From positions 9,854,528-9,918,527 of the forward strand of contig NC_092702.1 in assembly GCF_964275005.1 (NCBI RefSeq): a stretch of DNA of 64,000 nt, given 5' to 3'. Origin of the DNA: Diadema setosum. Lineage: Eukaryota > Echinodermata > Echinoidea > Diadematoida > Diadematidae. A program made the translations under genes and the position numbers. Positions within the stretch are counted from its first letter, which is position 1. Each line of letters starts with the position of its first letter. The notes below the pieces were generated by a model that did not search any database, was not told where the DNA came from, and saw nothing but the letters and a program-made list of their open reading frames with translations. Of this stretch, positions 25,101 to 33,627 are shown piece after piece.

Positions 25101-25549
25101 ATTCTTTTAACATTTTTGTAAAGCTCCTCCCACACTATAACTTCAGGAAGGACAAAGACTTATTTTCTGTTGAATGTGTTTGCATGTATGCACATCTTTC
25201 TCAAAAGCAAACATTAAAATCAATTTCAAATAGGAAACATATCATGATTTGGTAGAATAATGCTCTACCTGTCAGAGGGAGACGAGCATGGGCTCTGCAT
25301 GAGACGTTTCATGTCCATGACCCGAGAGTGTCTCCGCTGCCGCCTTTCTGCTGCATCGTCGTTATCAGGAACATTGGTGAGGATTGATGACTGACTGGCT
25401 AAGGGGTTTCTCTTACGCTTTGTGGTTGGTGAAATGTAGTCTGAAGTGCTGCCAGCCGATGAGGCGATTCGGCTCACCGGAGTTCTGGCTTCTCCTTGCG
25501 GTGTAGATGTCATCTGATGCATATCAATTGAAAATAAATCACTGGTCAT
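4065..25549 (-). CDS. NCAPH: Condensin complex subunit 2 (kleisin NCAPH/Barren), whole coding span, 17 coding exons
   Basis: Joining exons by GT-AG sites with matching phase gives 2226 nt, 741 residues plus stop, about the length of vertebrate NCAPH. Known role of the family: NCAPH is the kleisin of condensin I. Its N-terminal part contacts SMC2, its C-terminal winged helix contacts SMC4, and the middle binds the HEAT subunits NCAPD2 and NCAPG, compacting mitotic chromosomes. Seen here: the N-terminal block [11 protein letters not shown] (about residue 106) followed by [32 protein letters not shown] (from 153); EYSYF...TWAGPQHW in the middle (about 431-450); DYDYNN...ANFCP (about 556-568); [15 protein letters not shown] (from 634); and [14 protein letters not shown] (about 707-720). 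Acidic stretches ([15 protein letters not shown]) lie between. The start ATG is two bases into the first coding exon; Met10 and Met13 are possible alternatives. No frameshift or internal stop was found. Introns are inflated by mobile elements. Confidence 0.96.
4122..5044. repeat. NCAPH intron 17 with (CAT/ATC)n microsatellites
   Basis: Trinucleotide CAT/ATC repeats at about 4490-4560 and 4880-4935. The long low-complexity frames across them are not genes. Confidence 0.8.
5045..5206 (-). CDS. NCAPH: NCAPH exon 17, residues 670-723
   Basis: Acceptor ATGCAG, donor GTGAGT; 162 nt, phase 0. Encodes [20 protein letters not shown] then CLLHLCNEK, the second half of the SMC4-binding winged helix. 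Confidence 0.97.
5673..5766. mobile_element. Short TTAA-type MITE, copy 2 (degenerate, inverted)
   Basis: In NCAPH intron 16. GTTAAGGACGGGCTGATTTTG ... GAGTATACTCGGG ... CGTCTTCA is the inverse of the copy at 1026-1118. Confidence 0.5.
6046..6221. mobile_element. MITE with GGGCAATTACCTCC TIRs and a telomere-like core
   Basis: Terminal inverted repeats GGGCAATTACCTCCGG / inverse flank a core of degenerate TTAGGG-type repeats (about 6075-6185). Lies in NCAPH intron 16. The core is too degenerate and short to be a telomere. Confidence 0.65.
6370..6480 (-). CDS. NCAPH: NCAPH exon 16, residues 633-669
   Basis: Acceptor TGGCAG, donor GTCAGT; 111 nt, phase 0. Encodes [20 protein letters not shown], the first helices of the C-terminal winged-helix domain that binds SMC4. 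Confidence 0.97.
6481..7349. other. NCAPH intron 15, distal part
   Basis: A T-run and G-rich tract at 6719-6746, otherwise featureless AT-rich intron. Confidence 0.5.
7350..8110 (-). pseudogene. Decayed 3' end of a LINE (Jockey/CR1-like) in NCAPH intron 15
   Basis: On the minus strand from 8105 about 56 codons read open with [20 protein letters not shown] and FKLLHNLAP...[15 protein letters not shown]. This is the type of C-terminal tail found after the reverse transcriptase of Jockey/CR1-type LINEs. It then stops. Sequence below 7800 resembles a LINE 3' UTR with a GTTTATTTATCTAACC-like tail. Family assignment rests on motif style only. Confidence 0.5.
8251..8433 (-). CDS. NCAPH: NCAPH exon 15, residues 572-632
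   Basis: Acceptor ACGCAG; weak donor GTTTGT again. An acidic GGDDDDD start, then a Ser/Gly-rich linker, ending KLVTQPHK just before the C-terminal domain. Confidence 0.93.
8434..9563. other. NCAPH intron 14, nothing recognised
   Basis: AT-rich, no coding signal or clear repeat apart from a short (AT)n at about 9320. A segment near 9400 (GCCTGATTTTGATTACACTT) resembles one near 11740, suggesting an old dispersed repeat. Confidence 0.45.
9564..9671 (-). CDS. NCAPH: NCAPH exon 14, residues 536-571
   Basis: Acceptor ATGCAG; weak donor GTTTGT. Encodes [19 protein letters not shown], matching the conserved DYDYNNPNDTSNFCP motif. Confidence 0.94.
9672..10359. other. NCAPH intron 13, nothing recognised
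   Basis: No ORF, repeat or regulatory motif recognised. Confidence 0.45.
10360..10485 (-). CDS. NCAPH: NCAPH exon 13, residues 494-535
   Basis: Acceptor CTTCAG, donor GTAACA; 126 nt, phase 0. Encodes [20 protein letters not shown] and [11 protein letters not shown], matching TILTKSTLENQ...LPTDFNY...LVQLHLKP. Confidence 0.94.
10486..10951. repeat. NCAPH intron 12 with a 23-C homopolymer
   Basis: A C13 tract near 10606, C23 at 10641-10663 and a T-run near 10769. Otherwise featureless. Confidence 0.8.
10952..11058 (-). CDS. NCAPH: NCAPH exon 12, residues 458-493
   Basis: Acceptor TGATAG, donor GTAAGT. Encodes [20 protein letters not shown] followed by an acidic FEDSFSESK, like the KKDFEIDFEDDIDF segment of vertebrate NCAPH. 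Confidence 0.94.
11059..12096. other. NCAPH intron 11, nothing recognised
   Basis: Featureless apart from a GATTTTGATAAAACTTGGAT segment near 11745 that resembles intron 14. Confidence 0.4.
12097..12233 (-). CDS. NCAPH: NCAPH exon 11, residues 412-457
   Basis: Acceptor chosen as ATCCCAG (12234-12235), because only this keeps phase with exon 10; a nearer TATCAG would shift the frame. Donor GTATCA, ends phase 1. Encodes [20 protein letters not shown], the conserved middle motif. Confidence 0.93.
12234..12764. repeat. NCAPH intron 10 with a triplicated 24-bp unit
   Basis: Three copies of a unit containing ATGATACAGACATAGGACA at about 12248-12312. Remainder featureless. Confidence 0.6.
12765..13015 (-). 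CDS. NCAPH: NCAPH exon 10, residues 329-411
   Basis: Acceptor ATCTAG, donor GTATTC, ends phase 2. Long, poorly conserved acidic linker with [15 protein letters not shown]. Family alignment puts the HEAT-subunit-binding linker here. A run of four Thr codons is a small in-frame repeat. Confidence 0.9.
13016..13909. other. NCAPH intron 9, nothing recognised
   Basis: AT-rich sequence with no recognisable gene or mobile element. Confidence 0.45.
13910..13986 (-). CDS. NCAPH: NCAPH exon 9, residues 303-328
   Basis: Acceptor ATGCAG, donor GTAAGA. Encodes [18 protein letters not shown], matching the ICPSLAGFQFTQWDSE block of vertebrate NCAPH. Confidence 0.95.
14415..15086. mobile_element. TA-flanked MITE, 672 bp, with 'TTCGCGAG' ends
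   Basis: Starts CTGTATACGCC and ends GGAGTATACAG, with TIR similarity running about 25 bp through ATATTTCGCGAG; TA on both sides. Lies in NCAPH intron 8. A 149-codon minus-strand frame inside shows no transposase motif. Confidence 0.75.
15229..15424 (-). CDS. NCAPH: NCAPH exon 8, residues 238-302
   Basis: Acceptor AAAAG, donor GTGAAG, ends phase 1. Encodes [16 protein letters not shown] and [11 protein letters not shown], the conserved DPMFQKTAASFDE region. Confidence 0.95.
15425..16024. other. NCAPH intron 7, nothing recognised
   Basis: Simple AT-rich intron with short (AAT)n near 15655. Confidence 0.45.
16025..16096 (-). CDS. NCAPH: NCAPH exon 7, residues 214-237
   Basis: Acceptor CTACAG, donor GTAGTT; 72 nt, phase 0. 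Encodes [20 protein letters not shown], matching the family block HRTIEQNINNLNVSE. Confidence 0.95.
16561..16628 (-). CDS. NCAPH: NCAPH exon 6, residues 191-213
   Basis: Acceptor TACCAG, donor GTGAGT. Short acidic-then-basic linker (SEGDGLDG ... KQKKKR), the variable spacer after the N-terminal domain in NCAPH. Confidence 0.9.
16629..18129. repeat. NCAPH intron 5 with (TG)n
   Basis: A (TG)n microsatellite at about 17278-17302; otherwise no recognised content. Confidence 0.6.
18130..18244 (-). CDS. NCAPH: NCAPH exon 5, residues 153-190
   Basis: Acceptor TTGCAG, donor GTGAGA, ends phase 1. Encodes [20 protein letters not shown] and [12 protein letters not shown], near identical in animals. 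The 5.5-kb intron above it holds two large mobile elements. Confidence 0.97.
18355..19685. mobile_element. TIR element with about seven internal repeats, each holding an RFX X-box palindrome
   Basis: Ends are TTAATACCCCCGCC and the inverse of TTATATCCCCGCC. The inside is a diverged tandem array (unit about 120-150 bp) with CACCAAATTTGA, TTGCTTGAATGATG and a GTTACCATGGCAAC core. Cores start at 18615, 18760, 18909, 19031, 19168, 19316 and 19460. A (CCGA/CCGC)n stretch lies near the right end (about 19598-19630). No transposase. Sits in NCAPH intron 4. Confidence 0.75.
20291..21110. mobile_element. pogo/Tigger-like MITE, 820 bp, nested
   Basis: Starts CAGTATTCATCGCATAATC and ends with its inverse (22-bp TIR), TA on both sides. 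Repeated CCCGATTAT motifs lie near the ends. Inserted inside the 3.1-kb TIR element. Confidence 0.85.
21424..21446. repeat. G23 homopolymer
   Basis: 23 consecutive G on the plus strand, in NCAPH intron 4. Confidence 0.95.
22958..23791. other. NCAPH intron 4, end near exon 4, nothing recognised
   Basis: No gene or clear repeat. Confidence 0.4.
23792..23884 (-). CDS. NCAPH: NCAPH exon 4, residues 122-152
   Basis: Acceptor ACACAG, donor GTAAGT; 93 nt, phase 0 on both sides. Encodes [20 protein letters not shown], the most conserved part of the kleisin N-terminal domain. Confidence 0.97.
23868..24295. repeat. Diverged tandem duplication that includes the intron 3 / exon 4 border of NCAPH
   Basis: About 23873-24080 and 24088-24290 share GGAATTGATTTTCTGTGTG, CACAGAATACATCAACA and further blocks in the same order. 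The second copy keeps only the last few exon 4 bases beside the acceptor, so it is not a usable exon. Confidence 0.7.
24439..24520 (-). CDS. NCAPH: NCAPH exon 3, residues 94-121
   Basis: Acceptor GTTTAG, donor GTGAGT. Encodes the conserved [14 protein letters not shown] block that begins the N-terminal SMC2-binding helical domain. Confidence 0.96.
24521..25268. repeat. NCAPH intron 2 with T18-GC-G20 tract
   Basis: T18 at 24936-24953 followed by G20 at 24956-24975. Remainder featureless. Confidence 0.7.
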
Positions 25550-25551
25550 GA
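25269..25551 (-). CDS. NCAPH: NCAPH exon 2 (first coding), residues 1-93
   Basis: ATG at 25549-25547. Acceptor TTTGCAG lies above, donor GTAGAG below; it ends in phase 2. It encodes a Ser/Thr/Pro-rich, probably disordered N-terminus with the basic stretch TTKRKRNPL and [11 protein letters not shown]. Vertebrate NCAPH has a similar ERLQRRRSRV-type motif just before the kleisin head. SP/TP pairs could be mitotic phosphorylation sites (inference). Confidence 0.93.
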
Positions 25552-25897
25552 CTGCAAACAGTCATTTTGGCCATCAATGTTAGTACAAATTGTTCTAATT
25601 CTGTATATCATTTAGTATCTTCATACTCGTCATCAAAACACTTGGTTCCTTGAATAAAACATTTCATGGTAATCACCACATGTGGCAATATGACTAATGT
25701 TCTGCAGTTTGCATGGTCAGATATTATTCCTTGTCCCGACATTAAAATAAAAAACATAACTTCAGAACTGAGAGATAATAGTGAAACTCATCTAAAAATC
25801 ATTGGATGAGATAGTAACATGAAATATACATTTATTATAAGATAATTTGAGTCTTTTTTTTTTTGTGTGTGTGTGTGCGTGTGTGTGGAATATGGGA

Positions 25898-28168
25898 ATA
25901 TGGGCAATTCCACGATAAAGTGGACATGACCATCAAATTTTCAAAATAGTCAAATCTCATTCATTTTGGTATCAAATGAAAGCTTAAGGACTGAATTTTT
26001 CATATTTGACCATCTTGTTAAAAAATTACATCATTTACTTTGCTAAATATGTGCATAAAATCAGCATAATTAAATTTGACATAATTATCTGAAAAATATA
26101 ATGAAGTTAAATGAATGTAGCATGAGAAAATGAAAAAGGAGGTAAAAACTTTGCCTTTGTTTTCAGAGTTTAAGGGTTGAGCATCATTACCAAATCATCA
26201 AAGTGCAAGATTTTCTATGTGTTAAGCTGCAGCGAACATCGCAAATACGATCATCAATAATGTCACGGTGTTACGGTAAAAACTGATGTTTTTAGTATTG
26301 TTTGAAAATTACAAACACAAAAGGGTTTATTTTGATAGCCCAAATCATGACCACATGTAGTTACCATATACAAGTACTAAAATGATGGTAACTCATTTTG
26401 TTAATTAATTAAAGCTGATTAAAATGTGTCACGGTGTTACAGTAACTGTAACACTGTGACTATAACACCGTGACTTGCATTGCAATAACACAGGACACAT
26501 ACCGGATTACACGATAATTAACTGTTGAAGTGACCATCTGATTTCTCTGTCACATTTACTCAAAGGATAGAGGTTTTTCAAGGATTGTTCATAACAGATG
26601 GGTCAAGCTATATCCACAAAGATTATCCCTTGTACTTGTTGCCAGCATCATGCAATTTTAACCCTTTCTGTGCCAAAAATCGAGAACTGTGTTTACAATG
26701 CAGTGGGGTTTGATATGCCAATCAACATTCAGAGCACATGGTGGGTTAAAATGGAAGCAATCCACTCACAGTGTGCCACCCAACAGATTCATAACTATCC
26801 AGAGCAAACATTTCTGAAGGTTTTGAACTTTTAATTACGGTAAAGGCAACAATTTTAGTTGAGTTGATACCCTTTGTTTAATATTTTTATCATAATTGAC
26901 CATTTTAACACATGGTTTGACTCTTCTTTTGTAGACTCAAATGTGTTCCTAACATGATAAACAGTCTGAAATCTTGCTGCAGCTTCCCTGGTATCCTAAA
27001 GAATTACTTAGGGCATACTGAAGCTAGATTGATGAGTCCACCAAAAGTTAATCTCACTGGAATACTACTTTCCTGTGCATGGTGCTGTGCACAATCTTTC
27101 AAGTTTCACCATTAAAAGAGCCACACTCACTAGGATTTATGTGTATGAATGAGAATTTGCATTGTAATCATTTTTATGTACATCTTCATTTTCCAGTACA
27201 TCTTTGAAAAAGAAGAAGAATTATGGTACATTTTGTACCACACAAATTGCTTGAATGATTCTTTTTATTGCTATTGAAATTGCTAAGTGGGTTCACCTGG
27301 CTTTGTGACCAAAGGTATTAAAATCAAAGTTTCAAATTTGTATGTCATCTTTAAATATACAAATTGGACTTTTAAAGAGTAGTTGTAAACCCGAAAGTTC
27401 ACTCAGAAATATTTAGTTCAAGCTTTCAATGATGATAGAGTGAATTATGTCTCAAAACATAAAGTATATTTTACTGAAAGAGCAGTGTTCCTGACTGTAA
27501 CGCGTACAAATGTATATGACATGTTACGGCGTTACAGTGCAAAGTTTTTCTTTACTTTGTTGTTTTTGTTAATCTGTTATGATTTCAATAATTTTCTGTT
27601 TTATCTGGAAGTGTTATACTGTGATGTCAAACATTCATCATGAATCATCATTTCATTCTACCTACATATGTAATGGAGAAACACTATGAGCTGAAAGTAA
27701 GACAACAGGATTCTCCATCTATAGGTTTTCTACACACATTTCAGAGGTCACGGTTTTACAGTCACGGTGTTACGGTGCACTTATTTAAAATCTATGTCAT
27801 AGTTTTCCTGTCAATTGATTCTTTAATAAAATTTTACTTCATTATTATCATTGAGTCTCTAGTACATCCAATGAACACATCCCCGTATCAAAATGATCAT
27901 TAACTTCACAGAGTTTTGTCAGTAAACAAAGTGCACAAAAACCCATGTCCATTTTGCGTCACGGTGTTACAGTGGTAATTAATCGTGCATAACTCATTTA
28001 CCACAGCAGTTTTTCTTCCTTCCTATTGTTTTCAAAATTGCTTATGATGATATGCATAGATACACAATAAAAATTTTTTCTCAAGTGTTACATTTTGATT
28101 ATTATTTACATTTGATCAGTGAAATTATACTCAAAAGTGTCACGGTGTTATCGTGGAATTGCCCATAT
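25898..28168. mobile_element. 2.3-kb TIR element with repeated 'TCACGGTGTTACAGT' motifs
   Basis: The 21-bp end ATATGGGCAATTCCACGA.. is repeated inverted at the other side (TCGTGGAATTGCCCATAT). Inside, TCACGGTGTTAC or its inverse recurs at about 26261, 26427, 26455, 27525, 27758 and 27960, plus at the right end. No ORF with transposase motifs. Lies in NCAPH intron 1. Confidence 0.75.
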
Positions 28169-29590
28169 GTTAGTCTAAGGCCTTCTTTTCTTTTTGTGTG
28201 GGGGGGGGGGGGGGGTTGGGGGAACTATACAACTACAAGGTTTGCTTTTGAGTTCGGTTTCACTATGTGTTAAACCTTCCCCCCCCCCCCCCCCCCCAAC
28301 AGGGAATATCTATTGTATCGCAATTTGCTATGCATTTTTACACCACTGCTACACTGTACACAAACTAATTTTTGTATAGCAGTTTTCTTCCATGGAAGTG
28401 TACAGGATACCATTAGAAATATTGTTCATCAGCTGAAATTGCTATTTATGCTAATCAAATTTGAGTTGGAAAATTATTCCCTGCCAAATATTATTGGTCA
28501 ATACTACAATCAGGATATGCAAATGCGTAACAGGGGAAAAATGAAAAAACTTGGGGAAAATGCTTCTTTTTTTCTTTTTTTTGAACCACAGTGCTCCACG
28601 CGCACGCTGCTTGAGTGTCTCAACCGCACGGTTGCCAGTGCTGCGACTACATTTCAAATCATTACCGTTACTGAGCGAGCGTATGCGATATTTAAATCTT
28701 TGTTTTCAGTAAGTTGTGAATTCTGGATCAGTACGCTGCCGGACCGTGTGTGGTAGACTCTATACTATAGTGCAGCGGGGAGAGAGGGCGCGAAACGAAT
28801 TAGAACTCTAACCTGTTAACGGTTTAAATAGTCATACAAGTTGTATTATACAACTCAGTAATATAATACTCCAGTGGACCTACCGAAGCCGGAAGGTGGC
28901 TTTTGTCCGTACTGTAGCAATATCATATCGATAGCAAAAGACGAAAGCTAAATAGATCAAGTTTCATGCTACATAGACCGACAGTCTGAGTAACAATTAA
29001 ATTCAGAATCGTGTCGGCACCCCAGAATTTAGAGATTGCGTGGCCTCCAGTAAATAATAGGCACAACCACAGCTGCTGTGCGACATCACTTGTTGTGTAC
29101 AGCGATCAGGGCTGTGTGTATTGTATAGAACCTAGCATACGGGCGCAAATCCTGGGGGATGGGGGGGGATGAATCCCCCCCCCCCCCCCGAAATGGAGGA
29201 GGGGGGGAGGGCCTGTACAATAATCCCCCTGAAATTTGAGGAAAAAAAATGGGGAAGCAGAAATGTGATTGTGTCAAATTTGGCATTTGCATGACGTTCG
29301 TACGCCTGCCTTCAGACAGGTAACAGAGCTGAACAGTATTCTATCTTGTAGGAAAATGTATACCGGTACATAATTTTCTCAAGCGCTCGCTCGCTCCAAA
29401 AGAAAGTAATATCAAAATAAGGTATGGTCTAGATGTTGACAACGTCAAATAGTTTAGGCCTACATTTAAACTGCTATAACGCGAGCAACTCGGGGACCAT
29501 CTGCAAATTATGTACGAAAACAAACAACAATAACAAAAACTATACTGCCATTATTGAACCCCCCTCCATTTCCTGAATCATTCCTGAAAC
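28169..29590. other. NCAPH intron 1: G/C homopolymers, otherwise unassigned
   Basis: G tract near 28200, C tract near 28280 and C/G tracts near 29160-29210. No coding evidence; the frames here cross homopolymers. Confidence 0.5.
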
Positions 29591-29639
29591 GATGACTCCT
29601 CCAGTGACTCAGTCAGGATACATCTATGGGCATAATTAC

Positions 29640-30830
29640 CCAGGGATGATCAGGGGCATCAAATCTATCGGGGGGCAAAGGGGCATTTACCCCGCACCTA
29701 CGGAAATGTTGGGGGCAGACAAATCATTTGTCTAACTCCCCAAGCAATTCCCGAGATGAGGACAGATCTTGAACTTTCTGTATGGAAAATTGTCCAAATA
29801 CCGCCAGAACTATACACCAGATCATTGAATTGCAATCATAAACGTATGCAAAAGCTCCGCTACTGGGTCGCTTTCAAAAGACTTTTGAGATTGACATATT
29901 TCCTCATATTTTATCAAAAAGTGTGAAGCAGATCATTCACTTACAAAAGCTCCCTCATATGCAGAGGCATCGATGGGGGGGGGGGGGGGGGGCAAACTTA
30001 TCATTTTGATCCCCAATGATTCCGAAATGAGGAAAATTTTCTTGCGTTTTTTGATAGAAAACTGTCCAAATAATCTTATCCAAAGTGTGCACCAGATTGC
30101 AGAATTTCAATTCCGAAAATGCAAAAAAAAAAAAAAAAAAATCTCTCTCGCTTCTTTCTGTCCTTTTCCTTTTTCTTTTTTTCTTTTTTTAGAATGACAG
30201 ATTCCCAAATGTTTGATCTTAAGCGTGCACCAGGTCTGTCACTTCAGTTACAAAAAGAACACAGAAGATCCACCGCGGATGGTAGGGGATATCTTCTTTC
30301 AATCAACAATTCCCCCGCTTTGTTTCCCATTAAAACTTTAGTACACTTTGGGGATTGACAGCTTTCCGAATTTCCCATCAAAACTTTTCATTTGTATTTG
30401 TATTCTAAGAATGCAAAAGCCCACTCGTATGCAGGGACGTCGAACCTGGAGGACTGGGGGGGGGGGGGGGGGCAAACATGTCATTTTGTCCCCCAATAAT
30501 TCCCGAAATGAGGAAAATTTTCTTGCGTTTTGTCCAAATATCTTATCCAAAGTGTACACCAGATTGCTGAATTTCATTTTTTTTTTTTTATTCTCTTGTG
30601 CTTGGGAGGTACCCCCTCCCAAACCCTCCCCTCTGTGCCCCTTTCCCTAGCCTTAGTACACTTTTCAGATTTACAAAAAATTCTGAATATAATTCTGAGT
30701 GCACAATTAAGACTTATCATTTACAGTATATTCCGAAAACTCGAAAGTTCATGTACAAGGGGAATAATCCCCTTTTAATCAACCCTTTCCTCGCTCACTT
30801 CCCCATCACAGATCAGTTTTTTTTTTTAAT
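29640..30830 (-). mobile_element. Inverted relative of the hAT-like element found at 43638-46563
   Basis: The block CTCTGTGCCCCTTTCCCTAG to CTTAGTACACTTTTCAGATT (about 30630-30675) is the inverse of 46264-46310. The neighbouring TGCACCAGATTGCAGAATTT matches the inverse of 46360-46385. Two internal copies of a G-run followed by GGCAAAC.TATCATTTTG lie at about 29975 and 30457. Ends not resolved. NCAPH intron 1. Confidence 0.6.
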
Positions 30831-31099
30831 TTCCCAAATATTCCATCATTCAAATATGCGTATGCGAAGTATCTCATTCTCAATTTCAACTTTAAGTTTA
30901 AAGAAAATCAGGAGACAAGAGAAACAACAACGTAAAGTCTGATTTTCCGCCAGCTGACAAGCAAGAAAACAACAACAAACAAAAACAAGAACTTGCTGCC
31001 ATTTCCCTCCCACTTCATATTTCATGCAAAAGAGTGAGACATTCGATCCCTGTGCATGCTATAAAGTGTATGTGTGTGTGGGGGGCACCAAGCTTTTCT

Positions 31100-31128
31100 C
31101 CCCCCCCCCCCCCCCCCCCCCCCCCCCC
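31100..31128. repeat. C29 homopolymer
   Basis: 29 consecutive C, the longest in the window. A further C19 lies at 31517-31535. Confidence 0.95.
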
Positions 31129-31183
31129 GCCCAAGGGCAAAGGCTGCGCTGGTCCAGTTATTTGTAATCGTGTTGACTGACAA

Positions 31184-31448
31184 GTATGTCTAACGTTAAG
31201 GCGAAAAACTTCTCATTTATAATAATTAATGACATTTTGCTGGGTCAGTTCTTCGCTTCTTAGCGAAAAACTGACCCAGCAAATGTCATTAGGATTATAC
31301 ATTAGACATTAGAAAGAATACCTACCAATCAATGATTACTATACTAACGTTATGCCTAACGTTAGGTCTAAATTTAAAGTTTTAAACATTAGGACCTAAA
31401 TTTTTAAGTATAAAATGAGAAGTTTTTCGCGGTATTCTTAGACATAGT
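31184..31448. repeat. Fold-back repeat in NCAPH intron 1
   Basis: GCTGGGTCAGTTCTTCGC is mirrored by AAACTGACCCAGCAAATGTC (22-bp arms with one mismatch, about 31229-31290). Outer arms GCGAAAAACTTCTCATTT (31201) and its inverse (about 31412) extend the structure. Confidence 0.7.
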
Positions 31449-31659
31449 TCGAGTTGTCTGTTTCTACTTGTAATGTTGGTCAAATAATCGTGGTGATGGT
31501 GACTATCGCCGATCATCCCCCCCCCCCCCCCCCCCACTCCTCAGTACGGATTTACGCCGCTGGAACCTAGTCATTTTAATGGCTAGATTCTAAACCAAAA
31601 CCACATAGATCTAGACTTCTAATTCACATAACATAATTGGCAATAGGATGGGACTGGTG

Positions 31660-31812
31660 GAGTGTAGCCCGATCCACCGACCAGATGCTAGTGTTAGTAC
31701 AGCGAACTGGGCCTGTGTATAGTTAGGTGGAGTGTAATATACACAGCCCAGTCGCTGTACATGGTACGTCGCGATAGCGTAACAGCGTCTGGTCGGGCTA
31801 GGTGAGTGTAAC
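31660..31812. repeat. Imperfect palindrome near the NCAPH first exon
   Basis: GTACAGCGAACTGGGCCTGT pairs with ACAGCCCAGTCGCTGTAC, and an outer CCGACCAGATGCT pairs with AGCGTCTGGTCGG. About 150 bp. A related TATACACAGCCCAGTC block occurs near 54100. Confidence 0.6.
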
Positions 31813-32077
31813 CGCAGCAGCGACCCCATACGGACAAATACGTACCGTGTTACTGTGTTACAGCGCCCCGCGACGGGGTTAGGTGGAGTGGTGCAAGAGT
31901 AGGACCTAGGCCTATTTATTTTGACCCCAAACGAAGCTCGTTCTTCACTGAAACTAACGTAATATCACGGCGAAAAGAAAAGAAAAAAACCCGTACAGTT
32001 ATACCCCTTATTTCCTTTAATTCATAAGGCTATGAAATTAGTCTATTAGTTATGATAACAATTAGTACAAAACTTAC

Positions 32078-32155
32078 CTTTGTGTTTATGTCACTGTGAT
32101 CGTTGTAAATTGAAATCCGCGCTGACTATCCTCCGTTATCGGACATGCGCAGTAC
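32078..32155 (-). other. NCAPH: Probable non-coding first exon of NCAPH (5' UTR)
   Basis: On the minus strand the sequence CACAAAG is followed by the strong donor GTAAGT (plus strand 32072-32077). The first coding exon begins at an acceptor (TTTGCAG) only two bases before its ATG, so an upstream 5' UTR exon is needed. The putative exon contains no ATG near the donor. The upper limit (transcription start) is a guess. The intervening intron would be about 6.5 kb. Confidence 0.5.
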
Positions 32156-32230
32156 ACTACACACAGCGCTTGTTGCGCTAACTCGCTGCTAAGGAGAAAA
32201 ATCTCTTTGCTGCTAGCTATGCTGGATGGA
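32120..32230 (-). promoter_or_regulatory. Possible NCAPH promoter area with an NRF1-like half site
   Basis: A CATGCGCA motif (32144-32151), resembling half of the NRF1 site TGCGCATGCGCA, lies just upstream of or within the putative 5' UTR exon. No TATA box was seen. This is a weak prediction based only on position and one motif. Confidence 0.25.
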
Positions 32231-32284
32231 CACTACTAGTAGTCTAGTTTCTAGCCGTTTTTGTTTCGTCTTTATTTCTCCGAG

Positions 32285-33590
32285 TTTGAAGTTTAAAGTT
32301 TGAAGTTTGAAGTTTATTTGAACAATTTCTAGCGACCCCTTTCGGAGTATGAGAAATTTACAATGTCTTTGTAACAGTAAAATACAACAAACATGATGTT
32401 AACATAATTATATACATACATGTATGAACAAATTTATAATCATAAAGTACATTGAAAACACGATGCAAAGGGATTGCCTGACACAAAAAGGACATCAAGG
32501 TACCCATGTATACACCCATATGTGTGTATATACTTTAGCATACTAAAACATGTATTCATATAATTATGCATGTACACACATACACAAAAGTTTCCAGGTC
32601 CAGAAGACCTCGCTGTAACAAGCTACCACTGTAGTTCTGTAGTGTACCATATTTTTAAACAGTCGTGTAAAAAGAAAAGGTGGTGAGTTCTAGGGTTGTA
32701 GTAATTAGGCTGTAGATCTGTTACTAGCTTTCAAAATTCAGCTAATCATTTGACAGCTACAAAGATATCATTCCATTTTCAAAATACATGGGATAAAGTA
32801 TTTGGGCATATATACAGTATAGGTAAGTGGAAAATAAGATTATGAATTTTCAGATGAATACAAAAAGTGAGGAATTGAATAGTTATGCACCATTCCAAAA
32901 TAGTTACAATGTAAAGACGTGCCATAGAGATGGGAGAAGTACCACAACCCCAGTACAAAATGAGCATGTTCCAATTAGACTTAGTTACCTAACTTGAGCA
33001 GGATAATTTTAACAAACTTGGCAAGATTGGACGATAATTTTACCTTTTTTTTATTGAGCAAAAGTGACATTTTTAAGGTGTTTGGACGGATTCGATACTT
33101 AGAGGGATATAAGCTTCCCTATCCAAGTTAAAATATGTACATTGAAACAAATAATGAAATTCATCTCCAACTATGTCCAAGTTGCAGAGAGAGCACAGCC
33201 TATCTGCTCTTGGAATACCTGTGTAACGGCCTTTAATACAAGGGAGGCGGCTATTTCCACAACGATATTACAGAGATTCCTCCATTTTACATAATCAAGT
33301 CGAAACAGATAGGGCTCCAAATGCATATGATTCTTAAATATCCTATAATTTGTACATTGACCATTTGCATTGACATCACTGTACCAATTTTGAGTATCTA
33401 TGTCCTTCATTCGCAACTCCAAAGTTTTCTGGATCCATAAAATTCAGTATTGACATAGCCTTGGTTCAACCAAATACTTCCTAGGCTACTGTTTTCTAGA
33501 ATGGATTTAATTTTTGCAATCCATCTAGAGTGAAACGAATTATCAACATCTTCATGCATTTTATCAATAATCTATAGAACATACATGATA
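32285..33590 (-). pseudogene. 5'-truncated LINE 3' end
   Basis: Minus strand, about 33420 to 33060: DIDTQNWYSDVNANGQCTNY, then after a frameshift RYTGIPRADRLCSLCNLD and GDEFHYLFQC, a cysteine-rich C-terminal motif seen in many invertebrate LINE ORFs. A repetitive CAAACTTCAAACTT-type tail at 32285-32325 marks the 3' end. Frame broken, clearly non-functional. Confidence 0.6.
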
Positions 33591-33627
33591 ATTTTGTTTG
33601 CTTACCAGAGTTGCAGATTGTGTACGT

